DNA of 64,000 nt from Tolypothrix bouteillei VB521301 (GCF_000760695.4 NZ_JHEG04000001.1:5400204-5464203), one strand, 5' to 3'. Positions 52,446 to 61,745 are shown, counted from the stretch's first letter. The notes: generated by a model from the letters alone, not told the origin. Made by a program: numbers and translations.

Positions 52446-54362
52446 ATGACTACTGCTGTAGCTGCTAGCTTTCCCGTTAATCTTAGCGCGTACAAAAAAA
52501 TAGCACTAGACCCAAGCAATCCTACCCTGACTGGCGAGCAACGAGAAACACTCAAAGCTAACATTCAGCTTTGTCGCGATGCAATTGTTTTCTTCACTGC
52601 TACAGGTGCTGCTAGAGGTGTAGGCGGACACACAGGTGGTGCTTACGATACAGTACCAGAAGTAGTCATTCTTGATGCCTTCTTCCGAGGCGCACCTGAT
52701 AAATTTGTCCCTATCTTCTTTGATGAAGCAGGACACCGCGTTGCTACCCAATATCTGATGGCGGTTTTGCACGGCGAGTTGGATGCGGAAAGCCTCGTTC
52801 ATTATCGCGAAGCTCATTCAAAATTGCCCGGACACCCCGAACTTGGCTTAACACCTGGTGTTAAATTTAGTTCCGGACGTTTGGGACACGTTTGGCCTTA
52901 CATTAATGGTGTGGCATTAGCTAATCCCAACAAAGTTGTCGTCTGCTTGGGTTCAGATGGTTCGCAGCAGGAAGGCAATGATGCAGAAGCAGCACGTTTG
53001 GCAGTAGCTCAAAATCTGAACGTCAAACTCATTATTGATGATAATGATGTCACCATTGCCGGACATCCTTCAGATTATCTACCTGGTTTTAGCGTTGCTA
53101 AAACACTTGAAGGTCACGGCTTGAGTGTCAATGAGGGTGATGGGGAAGACTTAGACGATCTGTACCGCCGCCTTTGTGCAGCAGTAACACAGTCGGGACC
53201 TGTTGCTTTAGTCAACAAGCGGAAGATGGCAGTGGGAATTGAAGGTATCGAAGGCTCAACCCACGGTCATGATGTGATTCCTGTAGATAAAGCGATCGCG
53301 TACTTAGAAAAGCGTGGATTAACTGAAGCAGTCAACTACCTCAAGAGCATACCCAAGCCCAAGCAAAGCTACACATTCCTTGGAGTCAGCGACAAATGGG
53401 GTTCCAACCGGAACGTATTTGGTGAAGCAGTCGTTTCCGTTCTCAGCCGCTTGAGTGAAACTGAACGTAAGGAAAAGGTATTGTGTATCGATAGCGACCT
53501 TGAAGGTTCCTGCGGCTTGAAGAAGATTCACGATACATACCCAGAAATCTTCGTCAGTTCTGGAATTATGGAAAGAGGAAACTTCTCCGCCGCCGCCGGA
53601 TTTGGGATGGCAAAAGGAAAGCAAGGTATCTTCGGTACCTTCAGCGCCTTTTTAGAAATGTGTATTTCCGAAATCACAATGGCGCGGTTGAACTATTCCA
53701 ATGTTTTGTGTCACTTCTCCCACTCCGGAATCGATGACATGGCAGATAATACCTGTCACTTCGGCTTAAACAATATGTTTGCCGATAATGGATTGGATGA
53801 TGGTTACGAAACACGACTTTACTTCCCTGCAGATGCTGCTCAAATGACGGCGTGTGTTAATGCAGTCTTTTTCGATCCGGGTTTGCGGTTTATCTTCTCC
53901 ACCCGTTCCAAAGTTCCCCACATTCTTGATGCTAATGGCAAAGAGTTGTTTGGCGAAGGTTACACCTTTGTTCCTGGCAAAGATGAAGTTGTACGGGAAG
54001 GAACTGCAGGTTATATCGTCAGCTATGGCGATGGATTGTATCGCTCTCTTGATGCAGTGGAACGTCTCAAGCAGCAAGGAATTGATGTTGGTTTAATCAA
54101 CAAACCCACACTCAATGTTGTAGATGAAGAAACCCTGGCAAAAATCGGTGCAGCACCTTTTGTACTGGTTGTAGAATCCATGAGCCGTCGCAACGGGTTG
54201 GGTATCCGCTTTGGAACTTGGTTGCTTGAGCGTGGATTTACACCCAAGTTCGCTCACCTCGGAACTCATCATGAGGGTTGCGGTGGTCTTTGGGAACAGT
54301 TCCCCCATCAAGGAATTGACCCCGATGGCATTATCAGTAAGGTCAAGTCATTGATAGGCTAA
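52446..54362 (+). CDS. Transketolase-like thiamine diphosphate enzyme
   Basis: A 638-residue protein with the transketolase layout. The N-terminal domain has GGHTGGAYDTVPE and the thiamine-diphosphate motif VCLGSDGSQQEGNDAEAAR to DDNDVTIAGHPSD. The middle (pyrimidine) domain has FGEAVVSVLSRLSE and GTFSAFLEMCISEI, and the C-terminal domain has YIVSYGDGLYRSLDAVERLK. It differs from the Calvin-cycle transketolase in several signature stretches (HVWPYINGVALAN instead of the usual pattern), so it is a separate paralogue of unknown substrate. A hairpin pair follows the stop. The gene is monocistronic. Confidence 0.9.
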   Translation: MTTAVAASFPVNLSAYKKIALDPSNPTLTGEQRETLKANIQLCRDAIVFFTATGAARGVGGHTGGAYDTVPEVVILDAFFRGAPDKFVPIFFDEAGHRVATQYLMAVLHGELDAESLVHYREAHSKLPGHPELGLTPGVKFSSGRLGHVWPYINGVALANPNKVVVCLGSDGSQQEGNDAEAARLAVAQNLNVKLIIDDNDVTIAGHPSDYLPGFSVAKTLEGHGLSVNEGDGEDLDDLYRRLCAAVTQSGPVALVNKRKMAVGIEGIEGSTHGHDVIPVDKAIAYLEKRGLTEAVNYLKSIPKPKQSYTFLGVSDKWGSNRNVFGEAVVSVLSRLSETERKEKVLCIDSDLEGSCGLKKIHDTYPEIFVSSGIMERGNFSAAAGFGMAKGKQGIFGTFSAFLEMCISEITMARLNYSNVLCHFSHSGIDDMADNTCHFGLNNMFADNGLDDGYETRLYFPADAAQMTACVNAVFFDPGLRFIFSTRSKVPHILDANGKELFGEGYTFVPGKDEVVREGTAGYIVSYGDGLYRSLDAVERLKQQGIDVGLINKPTLNVVDEETLAKIGAAPFVLVVESMSRRNGLGIRFGTWLLERGFTPKFAHLGTHHEGCGGLWEQFPHQGIDPDGIISKVKSLIG

Positions 54363-54368
54363 GTTTAT

Positions 54369-54388
54369 ACTTTTCACTTATGAAAAGT
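54369..54388 (+). terminator. Hairpin after the transketolase-like gene
   Basis: ACTTTTCA and TGAAAAGT are perfectly inverted around CTTA, seven bases after the stop codon. Together with the hairpin at 54404-54426 it probably ends the transcript. Confidence 0.5.
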
Positions 54389-54403
54389 ACTAATTTCTTT
54401 TGT

Positions 54404-54426
54404 GGGACGGGTATCTTGCCCGTCCC
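54404..54426. terminator. GC-rich hairpin, likely bidirectional terminator
   Basis: GGGACGGG and CCCGTCCC are perfectly inverted around TATCTTG and followed by an AT-rich stretch (TTATTATACTATTTTGG). It lies between two convergent genes. Confidence 0.65.
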
Positions 54427-54459
54427 TTATTATACTATTTTGGCTTGAGAAAGCTGTGC

Positions 54460-54723
54460 TTAGACTGAACGTGACGCGAGTTTTACTTTTATCTCAAGAT
54501 CTTGAGCTAAATCTGCTTCATTGTAATGACGTTCAATTTTGTTTTGGCCCAAAAGTTTCTGAAATTCCCATACAGACAAGTTAGCTAACTGACGTGCTTG
54601 ACTGAAGGTAAAGATATTCTGTACGTACAGTTGTAAAGCTAATTCCTGGCGAATAGCTTGTTCGCCTTGATTTAACGAACTAGGTGATATTTGCAAGTTT
54701 ATTGGTTGAATAAATTGACTCAT
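54460..54723 (-). CDS. UPF0175-family protein, antitoxin-like
   Basis: An 87-residue protein. The pattern QAIRQELALQLYVQNIFTFS, followed by QARQLANLSVWEFQKLL, is that of UPF0175 (COG2886) proteins, small helix-turn-helix antitoxin-like proteins usually encoded before a PIN-domain toxin. No PIN gene follows: downstream lies the convergent transketolase gene, separated by hairpins. It is therefore an orphan antitoxin or a regulator. Start at the ATG 54723. Confidence 0.8.
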   Translation of the reverse strand: MSQFIQPINLQISPSSLNQGEQAIRQELALQLYVQNIFTFSQARQLANLSVWEFQKLLGQNKIERHYNEADLAQDLEIKVKLASRSV

Positions 54724-55268
54724 TGATAATCAAACCTAAATAAATTTCAAAGCTTATACCATTTCTGTATAAAGATGCATCTAATTAGTCCTTGCCCAGC
54801 GTTTTTATAGTCCCACATTTCCAATGTGAGGGAATTTCAAGCGCAACCTCATATAGAATTGGTATCACACATTATTATAAGATTCTTATTTGGTTTTTGA
54901 AATACACATAGAGTAGGCATTGACCGCCATATAAGACTTTTGACTGGCAATGCTTAACGCCACGCCATACAATTGCAGGGGAAGCTGCTCGCGAGGGTTA
55001 CTTCCCATACAGTCGTGAAAATTTTTTACAAATCATCTATAGTTCCTATAATACCAATTCTCCTTTTATATTTTCAATGGCAGTCAACGAGGGATTGCTC
55101 GTTTAGGTCTGTTGCGATCGCATATCGTGTTCGCTATGAGTTTCGTTGATAGCTTTAAAAAGAAGCTTTAAGAAACTTCTCATAGATTGATCCGTCCAAG
55201 TGTACCCGTTCGAGGTCTACAAGCATGGAAATGTCTAGTTTACATTATCTTTTACCTCACAAACAACT
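54724..55268. other. Intergenic region with dispersed repeat and IS flank
   Basis: Contains the 34-base repeat (54755-54788) and an inverted near-copy of the IS end (GGAAATGTCTAGTTT at 55226-55240) that faces the true IS left end. No gene is visible. Confidence 0.5.
54755..54788. repeat. 34-bp dispersed repeat, copy 2 (inverted)
   Basis: TATACCATTTCTGTATAAAG followed by ATGCATCTAATTAG, the reverse complement of 41411-41444 with one difference. Confidence 0.65.
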
Positions 55269-56411
55269 AGACATCTCCAAAAACTGCCCAAGTATCTCTA
55301 TGACTAACTTATAGGGTGCGATCTCCAGTTTCGCAAGCCAGCTAGTTTATACGATAGAATAAGGTTTTGAGATATTTGTTGTTAATAATCAAACCAAAAA
55401 ACGTAGTTAGGTGCATTCATTTTTAAATCAGGCGATCGCATATATTTCTGTTGGTAATACGAGGGCCCCAATTCGGAATCTTACTAGTCCACAAATTGTC
55501 AAAATTACTTGCTCATACTTTTTAGGATTTAACCGAAATCTTTCTTGGACAACTCGGAATATTTTTACCGAACGAATTCTGTGTTCAACAAATATTCTTT
55601 TGGAGGAAAACTCCTGGTTTTCTTTTTTCTGAGAAATAGTTAACTTTCCATTTCTCGGTGTTTTAATAGGTGTGTCAATTAAATCTTCTCCTTGATATCC
55701 TAAATCTCCCTTAAATTTTTGTTTTTGGTCAAAGTTATCACGATTTTCTCGAAACAAAGTTATATCACTTTTCGGTCCAGGTTCGCCAGCTACAACATCA
55801 ACGATATCCCTTGCATCTGGCAAAATAATCATCTGACTTTTAAATGTATGTTTACTTGCCTTGCCAGAGTAATATTTTTCTTGCTCCTTATTGTCTTTAG
55901 GTCTTTCCCTCACTTGTTCATAGCTGTCTACAATTAATTCGTAATCTGTGAGAATTTCTTGAACTACCATCAAATCAGATTCGTTTTTTTTTACTTGTTC
56001 AATTAAACTGGATGGCAACAATTCCCTAAGTATTGGCAACCAATAATTAAATGTATCATTTGCTGTAGACTCACTCACTCCAAACTGGATGCCCAAAAGT
56101 TGAAAGGTTGTCAGATGCCTGAGATAGACCAAGGTTAAAATTATTTCTTCTTTCATGGATAGTTTGGGTTTACGACCTCCACCACTAGCAATAATTCTCA
56201 CTTTTGTAGATTCTAATAACTCTTGTTTTTCGTGGTGTAATCTTTCGGCATTTTGAATTAATTGTTGTAACTGTTCGTACTCTAGACCAATTAACCGCTT
56301 TGTTTCTTTAGGATTCTCTTCAATATGGTTCAGTATATTGCTCATATTTCTGTGTCAGAAAAGCTCTCTAATGTTCTTATATCACAGAATATAACTATTT
56401 TGGAGATGTCT
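55269..56411. mobile_element. Complete insertion sequence (IS5-type, DDE_Tnp_4 transposase)
   Basis: The 1143-base element begins AGACATCTCCAAAA and ends with its inverted copy TTTTGGAGATGTCT. The three bases ACT flank both sides (55266-55268 and 56412-56414), consistent with a target-site duplication. A single transposase gene fills the minus strand. The perfect 14-base ends and open reading frame suggest that the element is intact and could still move. Confidence 0.85.
55428..56345 (-). CDS. IS5-type transposase
   Basis: A 305-residue transposase with an N-terminal helical/helix-turn-helix region (RKPKLSMKEEIILTLVYLRH, TFQLLGIQFGVSESTANDTF) and a DDE catalytic domain. The catalytic residues can be placed: the first Asp in LIVDSYEQ, the second in FKGDLGYQGEDL, and Glu in FVEHRIRSVKIFRV. 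The length and domain order fit the DDE_Tnp_4 family of IS5-like elements. The gene is uninterrupted and lies inside a complete element with terminal inverted repeats. Confidence 0.88.
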   Translation of the reverse strand: MSNILNHIEENPKETKRLIGLEYEQLQQLIQNAERLHHEKQELLESTKVRIIASGGGRKPKLSMKEEIILTLVYLRHLTTFQLLGIQFGVSESTANDTFNYWLPILRELLPSSLIEQVKKNESDLMVVQEILTDYELIVDSYEQVRERPKDNKEQEKYYSGKASKHTFKSQMIILPDARDIVDVVAGEPGPKSDITLFRENRDNFDQKQKFKGDLGYQGEDLIDTPIKTPRNGKLTISQKKENQEFSSKRIFVEHRIRSVKIFRVVQERFRLNPKKYEQVILTICGLVRFRIGALVLPTEIYAIA

Positions 56412-56461
56412 ACTTGACTCGACAACAAGTTCAAAAATCTAATTCAGTTTGATTTGTAAAA

Positions 56462-56887
56462 ATGACGCAAGATGCAATTTTCAGTCCATTCTTTGCAACA
56501 GTGTTTCTGACACTCTTCGTCTGGGTGTATATGTACATCCGTCGTATCAATTTTATCACCAGTAACAAGCTCAGTCAGAAGGAGCTTGCTACACCTAACA
56601 CACTGGCGCAAATCTCCCCACCAAATGTATCCAATCCATCGGATAACTTAAAGAACCTGTTCGAGATTCCGGTACTTTTTTATGCGCTTGTCCTATACCT
56701 CTTCGTTACAAAGCAGGTGGATACAGTGTATGTGAACGCCGCGTGGATCTTCGTTGTGTTTCGCGTATTGCATAGTATTGTCCATTGCACATTCAATCTC
56801 ATTATTCTTCGGTTCTACCTTTACCTATTTGCCACACTCGCGGTGTGGTTCATCGCAATCCGCGCCGCTCTCATGCACTTCACATAG
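56462..56887 (+). CDS. MAPEG-family membrane protein
   Basis: A 141-residue protein with four hydrophobic segments (about 8-25, 68-86, 90-108 and 112-135). The cytoplasmic loop holds NPSDNLKNLFEIPVLFYALV, and the motif FRVLHSIVHCTFN is the signature of MAPEG proteins, which include glutathione-dependent membrane enzymes. The Arg-x-x-His pattern is preserved. The native role in cyanobacteria is not known. The IS element sits just upstream (its end is 50 bases away), so the promoter may have been changed by insertion. Confidence 0.82.
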   Translation: MTQDAIFSPFFATVFLTLFVWVYMYIRRINFITSNKLSQKELATPNTLAQISPPNVSNPSDNLKNLFEIPVLFYALVLYLFVTKQVDTVYVNAAWIFVVFRVLHSIVHCTFNLIILRFYLYLFATLAVWFIAIRAALMHFT

Positions 56888-56914
56888 AGTAGATAGACAG
56901 TTCTTTACGTCTCA

Positions 56915-57346
56915 TTAAATATCCAAAATGACCATAGCAGTCCAGCCATCATTGGTTTTTTCCAATTGAAACCGATGTAATGTGACTGCTTTAACATCCA
57001 CTCGCTGTTCGTGGCGATCGCGATCTAGTGTTTCTCCTTGAGTGACTGCAGTTAACTGATATTTATCATCTTTCTCTTCAAAGTCAATTTGCTGCGCTCG
57101 CAACAGCAGTAGCTCGCTATCTTTGTAGTAAACAAATTCTTGAAGAAAATTAAATAGTAAAAGGTCTAATGCGTCATCTTCTAAATGAAAGGTTCTTGTT
57201 TCCTTACGTTCTATGGAATCTAAATCTTCAATCATAGTATTGATTGTTGCATCACCGGCTGCTTTAAATACCTCCTGTAAATCTTTTCCCCAAGCACGAA
57301 AGGCAATATCAGCCGTAGCAATATCCTCAAGAAATTCATAAGGCAT
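56915..57346 (-). CDS. Archease, RtcB cofactor
   Basis: About 143 residues from the ATG at 57346, which gives MPYEFLEDIATADIAFRAWG, the usual archease start; a TTG eight codons earlier is less likely. GGAGA stands before the ATG. The family core follows: DLQEVFKAAGDATINTMIED, LDLLLFNFLQEFVYYKDSE and the C-terminal Asp of GWTAMVILDI, a metal-binding residue. Archease activates RtcB by aiding its guanylylation and metal exchange. The rtcB gene lies two genes upstream on the same strand, with a COG0523 GTPase between them. It is the last gene of this group. Confidence 0.9.
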   Translation of the reverse strand: MPYEFLEDIATADIAFRAWGKDLQEVFKAAGDATINTMIEDLDSIERKETRTFHLEDDALDLLLFNFLQEFVYYKDSELLLLRAQQIDFEEKDDKYQLTAVTQGETLDRDRHEQRVDVKAVTLHRFQLEKTNDGWTAMVILDI

Positions 57347-57486
57347 AGGATAAATATATCTCCAGTTCAAGTGTATTTTCAGTCTCCGTTAATTCGCAAG
57401 ACATCATCCTTTAACTGTTGTCAAGGCTTTCTGGTACTCTTCTTCTGTTGTTATTGTTTTATTTAAATTGTAATGAAACATAACAT

Positions 57487-58371
57487 TTACTGCTCGCATT
57501 TTTTCAAAAGTTCGATAATTTCTAATTTTTGTTCTTTTACCTGTTTGCCAATAAAAACTAACTCCGTTGCTTCTTGTTCAAAGCGTTCTAAATCCCATCT
57601 CCCAGCTACAAAATTAAATAAATAAATCCCGTCTGAAAACCGGACAAATCCTTTAGCTCTGTAAACATTTGGTTCCAAACTATTGACAAATTCCTCAAAA
57701 CACGGACGATTGATAGTAGCAGAAGTGTTGTAACTAAACGATTCAAATTCCGGTTGATGAACGTGATGTGGGGGCGGTTGTACGCGCTCTCGACCGATAC
57801 CAAAAAGCAGATCTAAATCTACCTTTCCCCGATGGCTACGTAAAATCGAGGCAATTTCATTGATGGAGTGTAACTTGTCCTCTACAACCTCTAACTCTTT
57901 TTCTGAAATCAAATCAATCTTGTTAAGAAGAATAATATCTGCTGCTTCTATTTGGATTCGGGTTGTGTGACCAACAGAAGGATATTTCACCAATGAATCG
58001 GCATCAATAACAGTAACAACCCCATCCAATCGCACTTTTGGTAAACTTTCTTGAATATCAAAAACCAGTGCATCTGGTTCTGCAACTCCTGTTGTTTCCA
58101 CTATAAGATGTTCGGGGTCAACAGAAGCGATGATTTCATCAACGGCTGCTTCAAACTCACCAAGCAAGGAACAACATACGCAACCGCCACCCAAATCTGC
58201 TATTTGAACATTTTTGCCTTGAATGATTTTGGCATCAATCGCTATTTCTCCAAACTCATTCATGAGAATCGCAATTTTTTTAGGCACTGTTTCAAGAATA
58301 TGACGCAACAGAGTTGTTTTGCCACTTCCAAGAGGTCCCGTGATAACCGTAAGCGGTGTGCGGATTTGCAT
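57487..58371 (-). CDS. COG0523/CobW-family GTPase between rtcB and archease
   Basis: About 294 residues from the ATG at 58371 (a TTG at 58404 is the alternative). Walker A is TGPLGSGKTT, the metal-binding motif is GGCVCC, the switch is VETTGVAEPD and the specificity motif is NKID. A His-rich stretch (PPPHHVHQP) in the middle may bind metal. The CobW C-terminal domain ends ELVFIGKQVKEQK. It differs from the GTPase at 17286 across most positions, so it is another subgroup. The neighbours are rtcB (start-side, 116 bases from this ATG) and archease (downstream, 140 bases). The context suggests delivering metal to RtcB. Confidence 0.9.
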   Translation of the reverse strand: MQIRTPLTVITGPLGSGKTTLLRHILETVPKKIAILMNEFGEIAIDAKIIQGKNVQIADLGGGCVCCSLLGEFEAAVDEIIASVDPEHLIVETTGVAEPDALVFDIQESLPKVRLDGVVTVIDADSLVKYPSVGHTTRIQIEAADIILLNKIDLISEKELEVVEDKLHSINEIASILRSHRGKVDLDLLFGIGRERVQPPPHHVHQPEFESFSYNTSATINRPCFEEFVNSLEPNVYRAKGFVRFSDGIYLFNFVAGRWDLERFEQEATELVFIGKQVKEQKLEIIELLKKCEQ

Positions 58372-58486
58372 ATTATTTTGTGCGCTCAAATTTTTGAGTG
58401 ACAATAGCTACTTTATGATTTAAATACAACAGTTGCAAACAAAGCTATGCGTCTATCTTAAGAATGAAGCCGGATTTTCATATCAA

Positions 58487-59947
58487 TTATCCTTTAATAT
58501 TCCCAATGGGAGTTAAACGTACTACCCGTTTGCTAATCCCAGCTAATTCAGCAGCTTCAATCACATCATCAATATCTTTATAAGCCGCACCTGCTTCTTC
58601 AGCTAACCCTGAGTAAGAGGTACTTCTCACATAAATACCCCGCTTTTGCATATCTTTTTGTAGTTGTTCTCCACGATAAATTTTTCTGGCTTTTGCCCGA
58701 CTCATCGTGCGTCCGCTGCCATGAGCGGTACTGAAGAAAGTTTGGTCGCCAGTGGGTACTCCTACTAATAAATAAGAGCCAGTTTCCATACTGCCACCAA
58801 TAATCACTGGCTGACCGATATCTTTATATTTTTCAGGAACATCTTGCATCTGCGGACCAAAAGCACGAGTGGCTCCCTTACGATGCACGAGGAGCGATCG
58901 CTCTTTTCCATCAACTATATGGCTTTCTAATTTAGCAGTATTGTGGGCAACATCATAAACCACGTGCATACCCATTTCTTCTGGCGAGTTCCCAAGAACT
59001 TCCGAAAATACCTCTCGAATGCGGTGCAGGATAACTTGACGGTTGGCAAAAGACATATTAATACCGCATTTCATTGCTGAAAAATAAGCCTGACCTTCAG
59101 GAGAATGAAAAGGCGCACAGGCTAATTCTCTGTCTAAAATTTTGATACCGTACTTGCTCTCCATGACTTTAAGAAAGACTTGCAGGTAGTCAGTAGCAAC
59201 TTGATGACCGAATCCGCGACTGCCACAATGGAACATGACTACCACTTGATTGGGAATGGTAATTCCCATACGTGCAGCTAGCTCCTTATCGAAAATATTT
59301 TCCGGTCGAACCACTTGAATTTCTAAATAATGGTTACCAGAACCTAAAGTGCCAATTTGATTAAAACCTCGGTCAATTGCTTTGTCACTGATTTTGGAAG
59401 AGTCAGCGCCTTTCATACACCCTTGCTCTTCCATAAGTTCCAAGTCTTCTTCCCATCCGTAACCATTGCGAACGCACCACCGTGCGCCTTGCTCGACAAC
59501 TTCACGAAATTCACTGCGTGAGAGTTTGACAAAGCCAGTACTTCCCACTCCTGCAGGAACTTTTTGATAAAGCTTATCTACTAGCTTTTTGATATCGTAT
59601 TTTACTTCATCGTAGGTCAGGTTTGTAACCATCAAGCGCATCCCGCAATTGATATCAAAACCGATACCACCAGGAGAAATCACACCCCCTTCCTCTACAT
59701 CCATCGCCGCTACGCCACCAATGGGAAAACCATAGCCAAAGTGTCCGTCAGGCATACATAAAGCATATTTACTTACCCCAGGAAGTGTTGCTACATTAGT
59801 GACCTGGTCGTAAACGGCTTCATCTAATTCCCGAATTAACTTCTCTGTTGCATATATTCGAGCAGGAACCCGCATCCCTTCTTTGTAGGACACGGGTATT
59901 TCCCACACTGTATCAGAAATCTTGTTTAAAAACTCTTTGATAGTCAT
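58487..59947 (-). CDS. rtcB: RtcB RNA ligase
   Basis: A 486-residue canonical RtcB. The active-site Cys is in GGIGFDINCGMR (Cys101), MPDGHFGYGFPIGG precedes it, and GTLGSGNHYLEI, FHCGSRGFGHQVA, YDVAHNTAKLE and TAHGSGRTMSRAKA supply metal and GMP-binding residues, including the His that becomes guanylylated. It joins 3'-phosphate or 2',3'-cyclic phosphate RNA ends to 5'-OH ends, in tRNA or other RNA repair. No intein is present at the Cys. The COG0523 GTPase and archease genes follow on the same strand. A second RtcB, interrupted by an intein, is encoded at 45473. Confidence 0.96.
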   Translation of the reverse strand: MTIKEFLNKISDTVWEIPVSYKEGMRVPARIYATEKLIRELDEAVYDQVTNVATLPGVSKYALCMPDGHFGYGFPIGGVAAMDVEEGGVISPGGIGFDINCGMRLMVTNLTYDEVKYDIKKLVDKLYQKVPAGVGSTGFVKLSRSEFREVVEQGARWCVRNGYGWEEDLELMEEQGCMKGADSSKISDKAIDRGFNQIGTLGSGNHYLEIQVVRPENIFDKELAARMGITIPNQVVVMFHCGSRGFGHQVATDYLQVFLKVMESKYGIKILDRELACAPFHSPEGQAYFSAMKCGINMSFANRQVILHRIREVFSEVLGNSPEEMGMHVVYDVAHNTAKLESHIVDGKERSLLVHRKGATRAFGPQMQDVPEKYKDIGQPVIIGGSMETGSYLLVGVPTGDQTFFSTAHGSGRTMSRAKARKIYRGEQLQKDMQKRGIYVRSTSYSGLAEEAGAAYKDIDDVIEAAELAGISKRVVRLTPIGNIKG

Positions 59948-60320
59948 TTTTACCGTATGTTTTTTTTGTAAAAATATCCATATACGATAAAAGCCTTTGT
60001 TTGTTACAACTTCTTCCTAAAGAAACGTTTTGCTGTTTCAGTTCTAAAGAGGGAAAGACTAACAAATACTTAACAAAACCTTTTCTGGAATCAGTTTGTA
60101 GGATAGTGATTTTACTTAAGTCGTTTCAATTAACTCGCTTAACAGAAAGGTTATGTGCAAAGTTAATGGCAAGGTAGACAGCAGAATTAAAATAATTCTC
60201 AATCTTATAGCCGTAGATGTATTGCAATTTATTGAAAATCAGTATAGCTCTCCTTGTCAAATATTCGAGTGAGGTTAATATATCAATCATACAGTTGTAA
60301 AAGTTACTCCAAAAACACTT
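59948..60320. other. Intergenic region between divergent genes
   Basis: AT-rich promoter region for rtcB (minus) and the membrane cluster (plus). No gene is accepted. Confidence 0.5.
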
Positions 60321-61328
60321 ATGCCAGTGACTGTTGATACTCAACGTACAGGGCGTTTTGTCCATTGGTGGCCTTACGTTGCTCTTGGTGCTTCTGCACT
60401 CGTATTTTTATCGTTAATAACCGCTCCATTTTTTAAGCAAACCCTTGTTCGTAAAGATGTACAAGTTAAACAAGAGGAGCCTTTCAAAATCAAATCACTC
60501 CAATTGGCACCTCAGCTAATAGGTGCATTGCGCGTTGATGTCAATGCGATCGTACCCGATAATCGTTGGGTGACCTACGAAATTCAGCTTTTGGACAAAC
60601 AAGGCAAGGTTTTGGCGTCCGGAATTAAAGAAGCTTGGAAGGAATCAGGTTTTTGGTCTGAAGACGGAGAAACGGGGACGTGGTCTGAAGAAGACTTGAC
60701 AGCTGGTTTAGATGTTCGGGCAAAGAAAAACGAAGAAGTCACTCTTGCCTTAGCAGTGTTGGGCTATGGAGAAACCAGTGGAAAAGAACTAGCTGAAGCT
60801 GTTCCTTTTACAATGACTGTCGAAAATGGAGTCATTGATACACGCCATCTTTGGCCTGGTTTAATTTGGTCTACTTTTTTCTCTGTCATGGCATTATTTG
60901 CCACACGCCGCATTGGTAAAAAAGCAATTACCGCAAAAATTCTCGACAGCGATCCAAATGGTCGCGAAACAGTTGGTGGAGCTAATCGTCTCGTGCGCGT
61001 TAATGTAGATATCCAATCTGATGAAACATCTCCCCCAGAACTAGAAGTCAACCTGTCTATTAATGATGCCTATGGCGAACAAGTTTATGCAGGCTCTTTT
61101 CCCGTAAAACTCTCCTTTACAAAAGAGAAAGGGAAAATTACAAAGGTGACAGGAAAGTTACAGAAATTTTTTATACTGAACGAGCGTGCTTCTTACGGTT
61201 TTCATGTAGAAGTTTTTCCCGATGAACCAGTCGATCGGACATCACTGATTGTTCGAGATGGTGCTCGTACCTTAAAACCAGTAGAGGTGATACACATCAG
61301 CGCTAACACGGCGACCAGCGACAAGTAA
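60321..61328 (+). CDS. Membrane protein of a spermidine synthase-like/DUF4178 cluster
   Basis: A 335-residue protein with two membrane segments: residues 14-38 (WWPYVALGASALVFLSLIT) and about 178-195 (LWPGLIWSTFFSVMALF). Between them is a beta-rich extracytoplasmic domain of about 140 residues, and after the second segment a beta-rich domain of 135 residues on the other side. I do not recognise a named family, but two-segment proteins of this form accompany membrane spermidine synthase-like and DUF4178 genes. All four genes point the same way with short gaps, so they form an operon. The start is at the ATG 60321. Confidence 0.75.
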   Translation: MPVTVDTQRTGRFVHWWPYVALGASALVFLSLITAPFFKQTLVRKDVQVKQEEPFKIKSLQLAPQLIGALRVDVNAIVPDNRWVTYEIQLLDKQGKVLASGIKEAWKESGFWSEDGETGTWSEEDLTAGLDVRAKKNEEVTLALAVLGYGETSGKELAEAVPFTMTVENGVIDTRHLWPGLIWSTFFSVMALFATRRIGKKAITAKILDSDPNGRETVGGANRLVRVNVDIQSDETSPPELEVNLSINDAYGEQVYAGSFPVKLSFTKEKGKITKVTGKLQKFFILNERASYGFHVEVFPDEPVDRTSLIVRDGARTLKPVEVIHISANTATSDK

Positions 61329-61463
61329 AAAAATTACCATTTCATGAGATTGAACTGGTACTAAAAAACTGACTGTTGTAAAGAATTCGCTGATTATCCG
61401 AACTTGGTATGGATAGTTGAGCACTCTAAATCTAAAGTTCAAAATCCAAAATCCTAGAGGCTT

Positions 61464-61700
61464 ATGTTTGCAAAAATTTTTACCGGAATAGCAGTCTTAC
61501 TTGCTCTCATTTCCATACTTGATAGCTACAGTCAAAAGTCAGCTTTTGTGCTGAGAGAAGAAAAACAAGAAAACTATTCTCCCCGATATGAAACTCAATT
61601 ATCGGGTTCCTACGACAATCGGGGAGTTTGGATATATACCTCTACAACCCGAAGTTACTACAGTGACTTTCAAGGTGGAGGTCCTGGTAGTGGAAAGTAA
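61464..61700 (+). CDS. Small membrane-anchored protein
   Basis: A 78-residue protein with an N-terminal hydrophobic helix (IFTGIAVLLALISILDSY) and a Ser/Tyr/Gly-rich tail that ends FQGGGPGSGK. It may be anchored with the tail in the periplasm. It sits between the membrane protein and the spermidine synthase-like gene, with gaps of 135 and 45 bases. Position in a conserved-looking cluster is the only evidence of role. Confidence 0.65.
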   Translation: MFAKIFTGIAVLLALISILDSYSQKSAFVLREEKQENYSPRYETQLSGSYDNRGVWIYTSTTRSYYSDFQGGGPGSGK

Positions 61701-61745
61701 AAATATTTCCACACTTAAGGCTGAACAATCAATGGTTAACAATAA

